From Scheffersomyces stipitis CBS 6054 (taxonomy: Eukaryota > Ascomycota > Pichiomycetes > Serinales > Debaryomycetaceae): DNA of 64,000 nucleotides. The DNA is taken from assembly GCF_000209165.1 (NCBI RefSeq), contig NC_009042.1, positions 2,170,001-2,234,000 of the forward strand, written 5' to 3'. Shown here one piece after another: positions 20,428 to 29,642 of this stretch (position 1 is its first letter; each line of letters begins with the position of its first letter). Made by a program: the position numbers and the translations under genes. The notes under the pieces are model-generated. The model did not search any database, had not been told where the DNA came from, and saw only the letters and a program-made list of their open reading frames with translations.

Positions 20428-22341
20428 TTATGCTGAGATCCTGGCTATATCCTCACAAGTTGATATCACAAGCAGGATGATGTCATCCAAGGACTCATTT
20501 TCCTTCAAGTCTCGGTTCTTTAAGAATGATACTGTAGTTCCTGCAACAAACTTCGAATTATTTAAGAGTACTGCAAATTGGGATTCGTTCTGGGCCAGAC
20601 TTGGGTCCAAGACTTGCAGCTTAAGTTGCTCTAAAAATGAACCATAAATGGTTAAAAACTTCTCCTTAAAGAGTTCAGCGTCATTATTGAAGAATTTTTC
20701 TACAAGATACTGGAGACTGGCTCCGTTAGATGTAAGCGTATGGAATAAGATTCCAAGAGTCTTGAGTTTCTCCAATATGTATTGGATTGGGATATTGGTG
20801 CTTTCCAAAGGACAAATTGCAGTGTTCAAAACCGATCTGATGCAATCGACGGCGTTTACTGTAGTCACCGAATCGTCTTTGCCCTGGAATTGGATTAAAG
20901 CTTGAACTATGAGCAATTTCACTTCGTTTATACTCACCAGCTCTTCCACATTCGTGAAAAGATACTGCCACATCGAACAGTAATCCATGATGTTTTTCTC
21001 TTTTGCAAAGGAAAGACTGGCTCTAACAAGCAGCTTTATGAACTTGAGATAGATATTAAGCACTTCTTGATAGTAGTTTCTGTTGTCGACTATAATTTTG
21101 GTGTACTTATTGAACAACAAGTCGTAATTTGCAAAAATAAGGTTTGCATTTGTAGGGGTCATGATATTACTCAAGAGATGTACTGCCTGTAACTGGATAA
21201 CGTCATTGATCGTGAAGTTATGGAAGTACAAATGGAAGAACTTCAGCATTCCTATTCTCTTATCGATCAACAGTATGATCTGGTCGGCTGTTTCACGACT
21301 GGTGATGAAGTTGCCAAGAATGATAGATGAAGCTGCTAAGGCGTAAGAGTCTATAGCCTCAGTCTCTGTTCTTCTGAAATAGTCTATGCACAAATACAAG
21401 TCTTCAATATTTCCATAGTTCTTCAAAGAAGACAATCTTCCACTAGTCGAGAACAACTTCCTTCTATTCATGGTATTAGAAGACAACTTTGTTGGAAGAA
21501 TAGACAATATCTTAAGAAGACGCTCTATCACTCTGATATTGCCAATATTGTAGATTTCTTCACTTGCTGAAAGAGAGAATATGATCAGAATCAAGTTGGC
21601 TATGACTTCGTCTATATCTGCTATATCGTGCTGCTTTTCCAAGTCGTCAAATCTTCGCACCAGGATCTCCAAGAAACTCAAGAACTGTGAGATATACTCG
21701 AAAGTCCGTTCTTTGCAAACAGCATCTGTGGCAAGATTGTCGATGTTAGCATCTACCAATTCCAGAATTACTTCAATTAAGAGCTGGGTCTCCATGATAT
21801 CAAAGTCTGGACGCTCCACGCAATATTGACCCACCAATACGTGGAAGAGCAGATAGAAAAATTTGTACGAATAGATGAACTTCAAATAGCGATCATGTTC
21901 TGTGGTTCCACGAAAGAACTGACTAACCAAAACAACGACACGGTCTGCAACCTCTCCAGCATGTTTCAACTCAGTAGGATACGAAACTGCTTCCCCTAAA
22001 GTTCGCCATAAGATGTCGACTTCCGGAGCTGATCTAGTAGTTAAATAGTCTCGGTTTCTATCGCTATCAGCAGTGAAATTGACCAAAACCCGTAAATATT
22101 CAAGCAACACAGCTGTCACTGGACCAATTTCAGAGTACTCAGAGCTCATTAAACATGCCATATAGTCTGCAATGCTTTGGTTCACATATTCTACTAGCTT
22201 GGAGATGTGGCTGTGAATATCATCACTGGATCTGAAATCTTCCGACCTGAGCAAGTCTCCCAATTGCTTCACAGTTTTTTGGTTCTTGTAATCGTCTTGT
22301 AGCTCATCGAAAAGAGACGTTGTCTCTACTGAGATTGTCAT
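20428..22341 (-). CDS. BEM4: Armadillo-like Rho regulator, probably Bem4
   Basis: A 637-residue, almost entirely helical protein without membrane segments or catalytic motifs. Helical repeats such as LLEYLRVLVNFTADSDRNRDYL and SYALAASSIILGNFITSRETADQIILLIDKR resemble the ARM repeats of SmgGDS-type proteins. Bem4 of S. cerevisiae (about 633 residues) binds Rho GTPases, supports Cdc42/Rho1 signalling and links Cdc42 to the Ste11 MAPKKK. Length and repeat style agree, but I recognise this by overall character rather than by a decisive motif; another ARM-repeat protein (for example an ataxin-10 relative) is possible, although its typical C-terminal motif is not visible. The ATG at 22341 is clean. 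Confidence 0.5.
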   Translation of the reverse strand: MTISVETTSLFDELQDDYKNQKTVKQLGDLLRSEDFRSSDDIHSHISKLVEYVNQSIADYMACLMSSEYSEIGPVTAVLLEYLRVLVNFTADSDRNRDYLTTRSAPEVDILWRTLGEAVSYPTELKHAGEVADRVVVLVSQFFRGTTEHDRYLKFIYSYKFFYLLFHVLVGQYCVERPDFDIMETQLLIEVILELVDANIDNLATDAVCKERTFEYISQFLSFLEILVRRFDDLEKQHDIADIDEVIANLILIIFSLSASEEIYNIGNIRVIERLLKILSILPTKLSSNTMNRRKLFSTSGRLSSLKNYGNIEDLYLCIDYFRRTETEAIDSYALAASSIILGNFITSRETADQIILLIDKRIGMLKFFHLYFHNFTINDVIQLQAVHLLSNIMTPTNANLIFANYDLLFNKYTKIIVDNRNYYQEVLNIYLKFIKLLVRASLSFAKEKNIMDYCSMWQYLFTNVEELVSINEVKLLIVQALIQFQGKDDSVTTVNAVDCIRSVLNTAICPLESTNIPIQYILEKLKTLGILFHTLTSNGASLQYLVEKFFNNDAELFKEKFLTIYGSFLEQLKLQVLDPSLAQNESQFAVLLNNSKFVAGTTVSFLKNRDLKENESLDDIILLVISTCEDIARISA

Positions 22342-23220
22342 TTCTTCACCTCCAGCTCAACAAAGAAGATGTTAAAAGAAGAGAATTCGGTATTTGGCTA
22401 CCGAAAGATTCACTATTTGAAGAAGTGTGTGCAGGAAATGAAAAATAGTTTATTTGTCAGACTGGAGATAGGAAATTTTCGCTTGCAAGAAACAAAAAGG
22501 ATTGTGCTTATCAAAGTTATATGAGACAGCGCTCTTGATACAAAAGCATGTTATTGAAGATCGCCACTGATTCACCTGATCTGTTTTGTTAGTACGTTTA
22601 AGGATTCCATATTTGAAAATGAAAATCCTGCAGGTAATCTTTTTTGCAACTAGATGTTTTCCTGTAGGCGTATTGTTCCATCAGTGCAACAACGAAGCTC
22701 ATCATTACTTGCTAGAAGCAGCTGGCAGATGAGTGTTTTCTTCTTCGCCTAAGCATTGGCAATTGTAAACCTTGAAGAAATTCTAGTGATTCATTGAGAG
22801 AATTGAAATCTTCGGATTAATTTGGGTATATGCAGTACAATATAGATTTAACTACCTAGCTTCCACGTAAAGATGTCCTTTGTACTTCTATCGTGAAGAT
22901 GACAAAACGACAAATTGGCCCTAATGGACACTGAAGTTGTCTTTTTTCACCTTCCATGTCCTATCCAAGAAAGAATTCCAAGGCAAGGCTTCGGTGGCAG
23001 AATCATTTACAGAATTATGAACCAGACAAAAATGTACTGCATGTATCTCATCTCAGTATATCTATTAATCAACTCCATATTTCACGATTCCTACACTTTT
23101 TCATTTCACTCATATCTACAACTACCAATTCGGCGAATAGACGCGTCTCGTGACAGAAGTGTGTATCTTCGTAGAACACGTGTAACGTATATAGCAACAA
23201 AGAAGCTTCGCAAGGCTAAG
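22342..23220. other. Divergent promoter region BEM4-like/PRP5
   Basis: 879 bases. The PRP5 frame is open back to 22915 with ATGs at 22924 and later, but that stretch encodes hydrophobic, non-family sequence and is treated as leader. A CACGTG lies at 23177-23182, 39 bases before the chosen PRP5 ATG. Otherwise nothing recognised. Confidence 0.5.
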
Positions 23221-25980
23221 ATGGACAATACAGTTACTAACGATTCAGATGAATCCAAGTTATCCAAAGAAGAGAAGTTGAAGAAAAGACGCGAGCAGCT
23301 TGCGCTTTGGCGGCAAAAAAAGGAACAAGATCTGAAGAATGGAGAAAAAGAAATGAATTCAAATGCAACAACATCGTCAGACGATAAACAGAAACTCAGG
23401 CAACAACGTATGGAAGAATGGAAGAAGAAACGAGCACAGGAGACTAAGATAGATTCGAAGGAATCTGTAAAAGAGTCACCGAAACAAGAGAACTCAATCG
23501 TAGACGATAAGCTCAAACAGAGACAACAGAGAATTGAAGAGTGGAAGAAGAAACGAGCACAAGAATCAAATGCAACTAATTCAGTTTCACCGTCAGTTAC
23601 AGAAGTAAAAGTTCAAAAGCCAGCTTTTCAGTTAAAAAGATTGGCCTCTAGCATCAAGAAGCAGGAGCTTCCATTTACAAAGAAAAGAATACTATTCGAT
23701 GAAGAAGAGGAAGACGAATCGAAGAGAAAACCTAAATTCAAGAAGCCAACTTTAGATGGTCATACTGAAGATTTGCAGCACAGAGAAGATGACCCCAATG
23801 GAAAAATAGACGAACTTGATGATTTTATAGCTTCCCTTTCAAAACAGGAGTCTAGCTCCAACGACATACCTTCTCAAATAATTGAAGATGAACAGTTAGA
23901 AGTGGAAAATGAAGGTGACTCTGAAGATGAAGAAATAGACCAAGACAAGAAACAGCAGGAATTACTCTCTTCCAAGTTCCAGAAACTTCAGAATGAGAAA
24001 CAGTTAGAAACTATAGACCATTCTACTATGAACTACTCTGACTTTAGAAAGAATTTCTATCAAGAACCAAGTGAGATTCAAAATTGGACAGCTGAACAAG
24101 TGGAAAGTATCAGACTAGAATTGGATGGGATAAAGGTGGCTGGTTCAAATGTTCCTAGACCGGTTTTGAAATGGTCTCATCTAGGATTGCCTGCTTCATA
24201 TATGAATATCATTGAAGACAAACTTGAGTACAAGGCTCCTACCTCAATTCAATCTCAGGCTCTTCCTGCTATTATGTCTGGAAGAGACATTATTGGTGTA
24301 GCCAAAACTGGCTCGGGCAAGACGTTATCTTTTGTACTTCCAATGTTAAGGCATATCCAGGATCAACCTGATTTAAAAGATGGTGAGGGTCCTATTGGTT
24401 TAATATTGTCTCCTACCAGAGAGCTAGCAGTTCAGATTCATAAGGAGATCACTAATTTCACGAAGAGATTGGGAATGACAGCTTGCTGTTGTTATGGAGG
24501 ATCTCCTATTGAATCACAAATTGCGGAGCTAAAGAAAGGGGCACAAATATTGGTAGGAACACCAGGTAGAATCATAGAATTACTAGCTGCTAATAGTGGC
24601 AGGATAACAAACTTACGAAGAGTAACATACGTTGTATTGGACGAAGCTGACAGAATGTTCGACTTGGGATTTGAACCTCAAGTGACAAAGATATCGTCAC
24701 AGATTCGGCCTGAGAGTCAAACAGTTCTTTTCTCAGCTACGTTTCCCAGAAAAATCGAATTGCTAGCCAAACGATTACTCTATAATCCGTTAGAAATTAT
24801 TGTGGGAGGTATTAGTGTCGTGGCATCTGAGATCACTCAGAAAGTGGAGCTATTTGAGAAGGGCGAGAGTAGCCAGCTAGAAGATGAGAAGTTTGACAGA
24901 CTACTCAATATTTTGAATGTTTTCTCGATAGAGTCCAAACACAGCAAAGTATTGATTTTTGTCGAAAAACAGTCTGCTGCCGACGATTTGCTAGTCAAGT
25001 TGTTAGGAAGCAACCACCCATGCCTAACAATACATGGAGGTAAGGATCAAATTGATAGAAAGTATGCTATTAAAGAATTTTCATCCAAAGATAGCGGTGT
25101 AGATATTTTGATCGCAACCTCCATTGCAGCCAGAGGTCTTGATGTCAAAGGGTTAGATCTTGTAATCAATTACGATCCACCTAATCACATGGAAGATTAC
25201 GTTCATCGTGTTGGTAGAACTGGTAGAGCAGGTATGAAAGGTACAGCTATAACCTTTGTTTCTTCAGATCAAGAAAGACTGGTTACAGATCTAGTCAGGG
25301 CCATGACGATGAGTAAGATCCCTGAGGATGAGATTCCCAGCAGATTAATAGAGATAAGGAACCAATTCTTAGAAAAAGTTAAGGCTGGTAAATTTAAATA
25401 TAGTTTTGGATTCGGTGGCAAGGGTTTGGAAAAATTACAGCAAATCAGAGACTCTACTAGAAGCTTACAAAAGAAAGAATATGGGCCAAATGACGACGAT
25501 GATGTCAATTTTGTTGCGGACAAAACCAACGGTACTGCTAAAAAAGATGGAGCTACTTCTTTACCGGCTCTGGAGGTCGCCGTGGATTTGCCTGACTTCC
25601 AGGTTATTGAAGGACGAGCACCAGAAACTTCTGGTCCAGACAAGAGTAAATTCCATTCCAGAATCACCATCAACGACTTACCACAAAGAGCTCGTTGGTT
25701 TGTGGTCAATCGTGATAGCTTGTCGAAGATAATTGAGTCTACATCGACATCGATAACAAACAAAGGTCAATACTATGCACCCAACGTCAAGGTTCCACAG
25801 ACCGTTACGGTCAATGGAAAGGAAAGTCCAGCTCCACCAAGGTTGTACTTGCTTGTAGAAGGGTTAACAGAGCAATCCGTTCGCGAAGCTAACTCATTGA
25901 TTAGAGACAAAATGATAGAAGGATTGGAGGTAGCTTCTAAGGAACTGAATATGGCACCAACGGGTAAGTACAAAGTATAG
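23221..25980 (+). CDS. PRP5: Spliceosomal DEAD-box ATPase Prp5
   Basis: Prp5 remodels U2 snRNP and proofreads branch-site pairing during prespliceosome formation. From the ATG at 23221 the protein has 919 residues. The N-terminal third is charged, with two near-identical blocks RQQR(M/I)[10 protein letters not shown] and a more diverged first one, then a [10 protein letters not shown] segment that corresponds to the DPLD motif of Prp5/DDX46. Helicase core: Q motif around residue 338, AKTGSGKT at 361-368, [18 protein letters not shown] at 474-477, SAT at about 505, ARGLD and [10 protein letters not shown] at about 662. The C-terminal domain ([12 protein letters not shown]) fits the subfamily. 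The frame is open upstream to 22915, but those residues are not Prp5-like; 23221 starts the charged N-terminus. Confidence 0.94.
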   Translation: MDNTVTNDSDESKLSKEEKLKKRREQLALWRQKKEQDLKNGEKEMNSNATTSSDDKQKLRQQRMEEWKKKRAQETKIDSKESVKESPKQENSIVDDKLKQRQQRIEEWKKKRAQESNATNSVSPSVTEVKVQKPAFQLKRLASSIKKQELPFTKKRILFDEEEEDESKRKPKFKKPTLDGHTEDLQHREDDPNGKIDELDDFIASLSKQESSSNDIPSQIIEDEQLEVENEGDSEDEEIDQDKKQQELLSSKFQKLQNEKQLETIDHSTMNYSDFRKNFYQEPSEIQNWTAEQVESIRLELDGIKVAGSNVPRPVLKWSHLGLPASYMNIIEDKLEYKAPTSIQSQALPAIMSGRDIIGVAKTGSGKTLSFVLPMLRHIQDQPDLKDGEGPIGLILSPTRELAVQIHKEITNFTKRLGMTACCCYGGSPIESQIAELKKGAQILVGTPGRIIELLAANSGRITNLRRVTYVVLDEADRMFDLGFEPQVTKISSQIRPESQTVLFSATFPRKIELLAKRLLYNPLEIIVGGISVVASEITQKVELFEKGESSQLEDEKFDRLLNILNVFSIESKHSKVLIFVEKQSAADDLLVKLLGSNHPCLTIHGGKDQIDRKYAIKEFSSKDSGVDILIATSIAARGLDVKGLDLVINYDPPNHMEDYVHRVGRTGRAGMKGTAITFVSSDQERLVTDLVRAMTMSKIPEDEIPSRLIEIRNQFLEKVKAGKFKYSFGFGGKGLEKLQQIRDSTRSLQKKEYGPNDDDDVNFVADKTNGTAKKDGATSLPALEVAVDLPDFQVIEGRAPETSGPDKSKFHSRITINDLPQRARWFVVNRDSLSKIIESTSTSITNKGQYYAPNVKVPQTVTVNGKESPAPPRLYLLVEGLTEQSVREANSLIRDKMIEGLEVASKELNMAPTGKYKV

Positions 25981-26321
25981 AAGTTATAGAGTATTGAAGC
26001 TGGATATGATAGAATAGAACATAGGAAATTAGACTGATAGGAGAAATCCCTACAAGCTACAAGAGTACAAGAATTGTAAGAATGTCTCGTGGTGTTGGCA
26101 TTCATGAAGACCGTAATACAAAGGATTGGGGTACTTTAAATTCTCCAAGTAAAGAGCAAACTGGAATTTGAATCTACCGTACAACTCTTAATATCTTCAA
26201 TTTCAAAACCTATTTCCGATATTGTCATCTCTTTTGCTTACTTACAGTGTAAGGAATAATCAGATGCGAGAAAATTGAATTTTCAGGTGCTACCCCACAG
26301 AATGCATATGTGACATTTGTT

Positions 26322-26327
26322 CCTCGG
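26322..26327 (+). promoter_or_regulatory. CCTCGG, candidate fatty-acid response element
   Basis: CCTCGG is the core site of the FarA/FarB/Ctf1 family of fatty-acid regulators in filamentous fungi, and Ctf1 acts on beta-oxidation genes in Candida. It lies 125-130 bases upstream of a beta-oxidation-type gene. A 6-mer occurs by chance, so context carries the call. Confidence 0.45.
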
Positions 26328-26381
26328 ATCAACCCTATAAGCGTAGGCAAGCGAACCAAACGGATACTACTGTGAAGGCAA

Positions 26382-26388
26382 TATAAAA
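26382..26388 (+). promoter_or_regulatory. TATA box of the dienoyl-CoA isomerase gene
   Basis: TATAAAA, 64-70 bases upstream of the ATG at 26452; a strong consensus TATA as expected for an inducible metabolic gene. Confidence 0.6.
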
Positions 26389-26451
26389 GAGGTTTTTCTC
26401 CTTGGAAATACTCCAGTTTCTCTATTTTCTCTTAGACTTAAATCACCTACA

Positions 26452-27273
26452 ATGACTTTCAACGCAGACGACTTCAAACAATTCAAAAATTTCATTGTCT
26501 CGGAAATTGAAGAAGGATTTGTCCATATTCAATTTAACAACCCCAAGACCTTGAACGCATTTGCTGACCAGGACTGGAAGGATTACTATGAAATATTAGT
26601 TCGTTTGGATGCCGACCCTGAGACAAATGTGATTTTAATCTCGTCAACCGTGCCCAAGGCCTTCTCCTCTGGTTTGAACTTGAAGGATGCCCTCGCAACC
26701 ATGAGCTCCGCAGGTGAAGGACATGATACTATCAGGTTCAAGAAGTTGCACGATCACATTGCAGACTTCCAATACTGTATTGGTACCCCTGCAAGAATCA
26801 ACACTCCTACCATTGCCCTTTTGAACGGGATTAACTACGGATTGGCTTTGGATATCGCAGCAGCCACCACTATCCGTGTCGCTACAGCCGATGCTCGTTT
26901 TTCCATCAGAGAAATCAAGATTGGTATTTCAGCCGATATCGGCTCGTTGCAGAGAATGCCTAATATAGTCAACAATAAGTCGTTGTTATTCCAACATGCA
27001 TTGACCGGCGATGTCTTCAAAGCTGACGAAGCATTGAATCTTGGTTTCGTTTCCAAGATTGTCGCTGATATCCCAGCCGGCCTTGAGTACTGTAAGGAAT
27101 TGGGTTCCGACATCAACGGCCACCAGCAGTGGGCCATCAAGGGTACTAAGAAACACATCCAGGACATCATTGACAACAAGCCTGTCGAAGAAGGTTTGAA
27201 AGATATCAGAAACTACAATGCTACCCATATTAACGGTAAGTTCTTGGAAGGTATCCGTGCAGTCAAACTCTAG
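26452..27273 (+). CDS. Peroxisomal dienoyl-CoA isomerase (Ech1/Dci1 family)
   Basis: Crotonase-fold enzyme that shifts double bonds in dienoyl-CoA so unsaturated fatty acids can enter beta-oxidation. The 273-residue protein shows the crotonase core: KAFSSGLNL (oxyanion-loop region, about 69-77), the GINYGLALDIAAA helix (126-138) and GISADIGSLQRMP (158-170), typical of Ech1 proteins. Aligning by eye with human ECH1, Glu154 and Asp162 match the catalytic Glu196 and Asp204, but the third acid (Asp176) falls on Thr140. The C-terminus AVKL resembles but does not match a standard PTS1 (SKL-type). Codon use avoids CTG and looks like that of a well expressed gene. An Eci1-like enoyl-CoA isomerase or another crotonase activity remains possible. 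Confidence 0.78.
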   Translation: MTFNADDFKQFKNFIVSEIEEGFVHIQFNNPKTLNAFADQDWKDYYEILVRLDADPETNVILISSTVPKAFSSGLNLKDALATMSSAGEGHDTIRFKKLHDHIADFQYCIGTPARINTPTIALLNGINYGLALDIAAATTIRVATADARFSIREIKIGISADIGSLQRMPNIVNNKSLLFQHALTGDVFKADEALNLGFVSKIVADIPAGLEYCKELGSDINGHQQWAIKGTKKHIQDIIDNKPVEEGLKDIRNYNATHINGKFLEGIRAVKL

Positions 27274-27752
27274 GCCAGCCAATATTTATGTTTATGTCGA
27301 GAAATGACAAGGGAAAGATTGAATCCGACTCAATGCAAGAGAAAATGACAATGATTTGGAAAATTTCTTTAGTACTAGGTAATTGTAGAAGATAATGGAT
27401 GGGCATGCTTCAGGCCATTTTATGGGTTGTTCATACAATATGTACTTCAATCTGGTGGTGTAAGCTACTTACAATTTTACATACAAATTTCAAGCATTTA
27501 TAAAATTTCACGAAATGCCATGACATTGGCATGATATCGTATATTCATATTATGATTGTGGAAGTAAGAGTAGCAGTTTGTTGTTGACGGCTGGTATAAG
27601 TTTATCTCTGGGGTAAAGAATTGGCCTTGTTGTTGCGGTATAGCTTTTTCTCTATACGCAGTCTTTCTGAAAAATTGAAAAATATACCAAATTTTCAAAG
27701 TTTTCAACTCTTTGCAGCTTCATTCCCTTTCTTGAATACCTATCAGAACTAA
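27274..27752. other. Intergenic, AEP2 promoter
   Basis: 479 AT-rich bases; no motif, RNA gene or repeat recognised. Confidence 0.45.
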
Positions 27753-29642
27753 ATGTCCAGCGTCTTACGCAGAAAGCAGATACATAATGTGGTTCTGTTG
27801 TCCCGAAGATTCCTGTGTTCCAGCAAGGTTTCTTCGGCCGTAGCATCCCATGAAAACGAGCTGATATTGCGTTCTGCAACTTCTTCAACTTCTATACGGA
27901 GCAAGTTGCAAAATTTGCCCTCTGCACGTTTTTGCAGTTCATTGCAAGCTGTTCGTGAGTTGGACGATAGTATTCCTGTTCAAATGTCTAGAGAGCAGAA
28001 GATTAAAGTTGAACTTTTAAAGTATGCAGACAAGAAAGAATACGACATAGTTCTAGATCTACTTTTGCAATGGGTGCAGAGAGACCTTATCGGAATGTTT
28101 GCGACGATGACCAGAGAAGAGTTTGCCTTTATAGTTAACCAAGTCATTGTTCATCAATACACTTTGCTTCAAAGATATGCCAGTAGAAGGTCGTTATCCA
28201 AAGATGTGAGTGGTAAATCCAAAGACCCGTTGTTCCTTGAGGCTATGCACCTAGTTCAGAAAATCAGACGTTTGTACAGCAATATTCTCTATGTTGATCC
28301 CACGGAACATATCTACGGTGTCGACAAGAGAGAAAATCTTTATTCTTCGGACAAGTTGACTGGAGTCAAACTTTCTGTAGCTGACTACGAGAATTTAGTG
28401 CTTATGGAATTGCATAACTATAAGTTCGATTTGGCATCCAAGTGGTTCCAGCGTTTTGCTAAGGAATACGCCTTGAGAATGTCTTACAAATTGTACATAT
28501 TAAAGCTCCAAACATATTGTGGAGGATTGCCGTCGTCGTGGCTCCAGAGCAATGCTGAACTAGCTAGAATGAACTTTGATCCCAAACAGAGCAGATTCAA
28601 GTGGGAACAAGAAGTGTCTGCTGTTATGTCTGAATTCTACCTGGAGAACGGCAATGTCAAGTTGGACAATGAATTCAACGAAACCGTAATATACTGCATT
28701 GGTTATTCCAAGAATATAGACTATTTGAACCATCATATTTATTCCGTCTATGGAATTGCTCCGAACGCTGAGGTCAACAGAAATTTCGAAATCATGTCTA
28801 CGGAAGACCCTGCATACCCTGACATCAACATATTGACAGCAATTGTTGTTGCTATGTCACATAATGATCGTTTTAATACTGCCATGAAGGTGGTAAGCAG
28901 ATTCCAAGAAATTTACGATATAGATACTTCAGGTGTGAAGGCCAAAAACTTTTGGCAACAGATCTTCAAGTGGTGTAACTTGAGTAACAGATACTCCGAA
29001 AAGCTGTCTTTGAAGATTTTCAGTAAGATCACTGACGGATCAAAGTCAAAGACTGCTAGAGCCCATCTGTCGTTGGAATCTGCAAAATCGGATCCTAACT
29101 TCGACTATGAAGGATATTTGGAATTTGTGAGTCACATTTCCAACTTGAGAAAAACATCTTTCGATCAATTATGGGCACTTTATAACGAAGCCGGCATTGG
29201 GTTTTCGTTCCAGGTGTACAAGACATACTTGCAATATCTCAGAGAAAGTATAGTCGAAGATCGTGAACAAAAATACTACAACTATTTAAGTGTGTTGCTT
29301 AACGATTACCAAAAGTACAATGTCAACAAGAAATCGTTCAACACTAGAAATGACCCCAACTTCAGAGCCGTGAGTAACATTGCAGGCACCATATACGATC
29401 TCTACATTGTCGCAATGAAAAGTTTGATAGACATCAAATGGCAAGCTACCTATGCTGGTCAATGTCCTCCTTTAATAGAGAAATGGTCTCTTGATGACAA
29501 GATGAAAAAGGACTTGAAGTTATGGTTCGAAACCAACAGATTGCCCAAGTACAAGAGCATGATAGAGAAGAAAAGAGAGGAGCACATGATCAAGTTAAGG
29601 ACTGACGATAAGGAAGAAGACTCGTTCTTGGACTTAATGTGA
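27753..29642 (+). CDS. AEP2: Mitochondrial ATPase expression protein, Aep2-like
   Basis: Aep2 is needed for expression (mRNA stability/translation) of the mitochondrial ATP9 transcript encoding ATP synthase subunit c. The 629-residue protein starts MSSVLRRKQIHNVVLLSRRFLCSSK, a typical arginine/serine-rich mitochondrial presequence. The remainder is helical and PPR-like (YDIVLDLLLQWVQRDLIGMF, YENLVLMELHNYKFDLASKWF, PDINILTAIVVAMSHNDRFNTAMKVV). Length is near that of the family (S. cerevisiae Aep2 is 580). I base the name on the layout and overall resemblance to the ATP13/Aep2 family; other mitochondrial PPR-like translational activators are alternatives. ATG at 27753 is the first in frame. Confidence 0.6.
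   Translation: MSSVLRRKQIHNVVLLSRRFLCSSKVSSAVASHENELILRSATSSTSIRSKLQNLPSARFCSSLQAVRELDDSIPVQMSREQKIKVELLKYADKKEYDIVLDLLLQWVQRDLIGMFATMTREEFAFIVNQVIVHQYTLLQRYASRRSLSKDVSGKSKDPLFLEAMHLVQKIRRLYSNILYVDPTEHIYGVDKRENLYSSDKLTGVKLSVADYENLVLMELHNYKFDLASKWFQRFAKEYALRMSYKLYILKLQTYCGGLPSSWLQSNAELARMNFDPKQSRFKWEQEVSAVMSEFYLENGNVKLDNEFNETVIYCIGYSKNIDYLNHHIYSVYGIAPNAEVNRNFEIMSTEDPAYPDINILTAIVVAMSHNDRFNTAMKVVSRFQEIYDIDTSGVKAKNFWQQIFKWCNLSNRYSEKLSLKIFSKITDGSKSKTARAHLSLESAKSDPNFDYEGYLEFVSHISNLRKTSFDQLWALYNEAGIGFSFQVYKTYLQYLRESIVEDREQKYYNYLSVLLNDYQKYNVNKKSFNTRNDPNFRAVSNIAGTIYDLYIVAMKSLIDIKWQATYAGQCPPLIEKWSLDDKMKKDLKLWFETNRLPKYKSMIEKKREEHMIKLRTDDKEEDSFLDLM

Larger units (their letters stand above)
25981..26451. 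other. Intergenic, promoter of the isomerase gene
   Basis: 471 bases. Holds the CCTCGG site and TATA box listed separately; nothing else recognised. Confidence 0.5.

Noticed and set aside
22915..23220. N-terminal extension of PRP5
   Set aside because: Open frame, but it encodes hydrophobic sequence unlike Prp5; the charged Prp5 N-terminus starts at the ATG at 23221.
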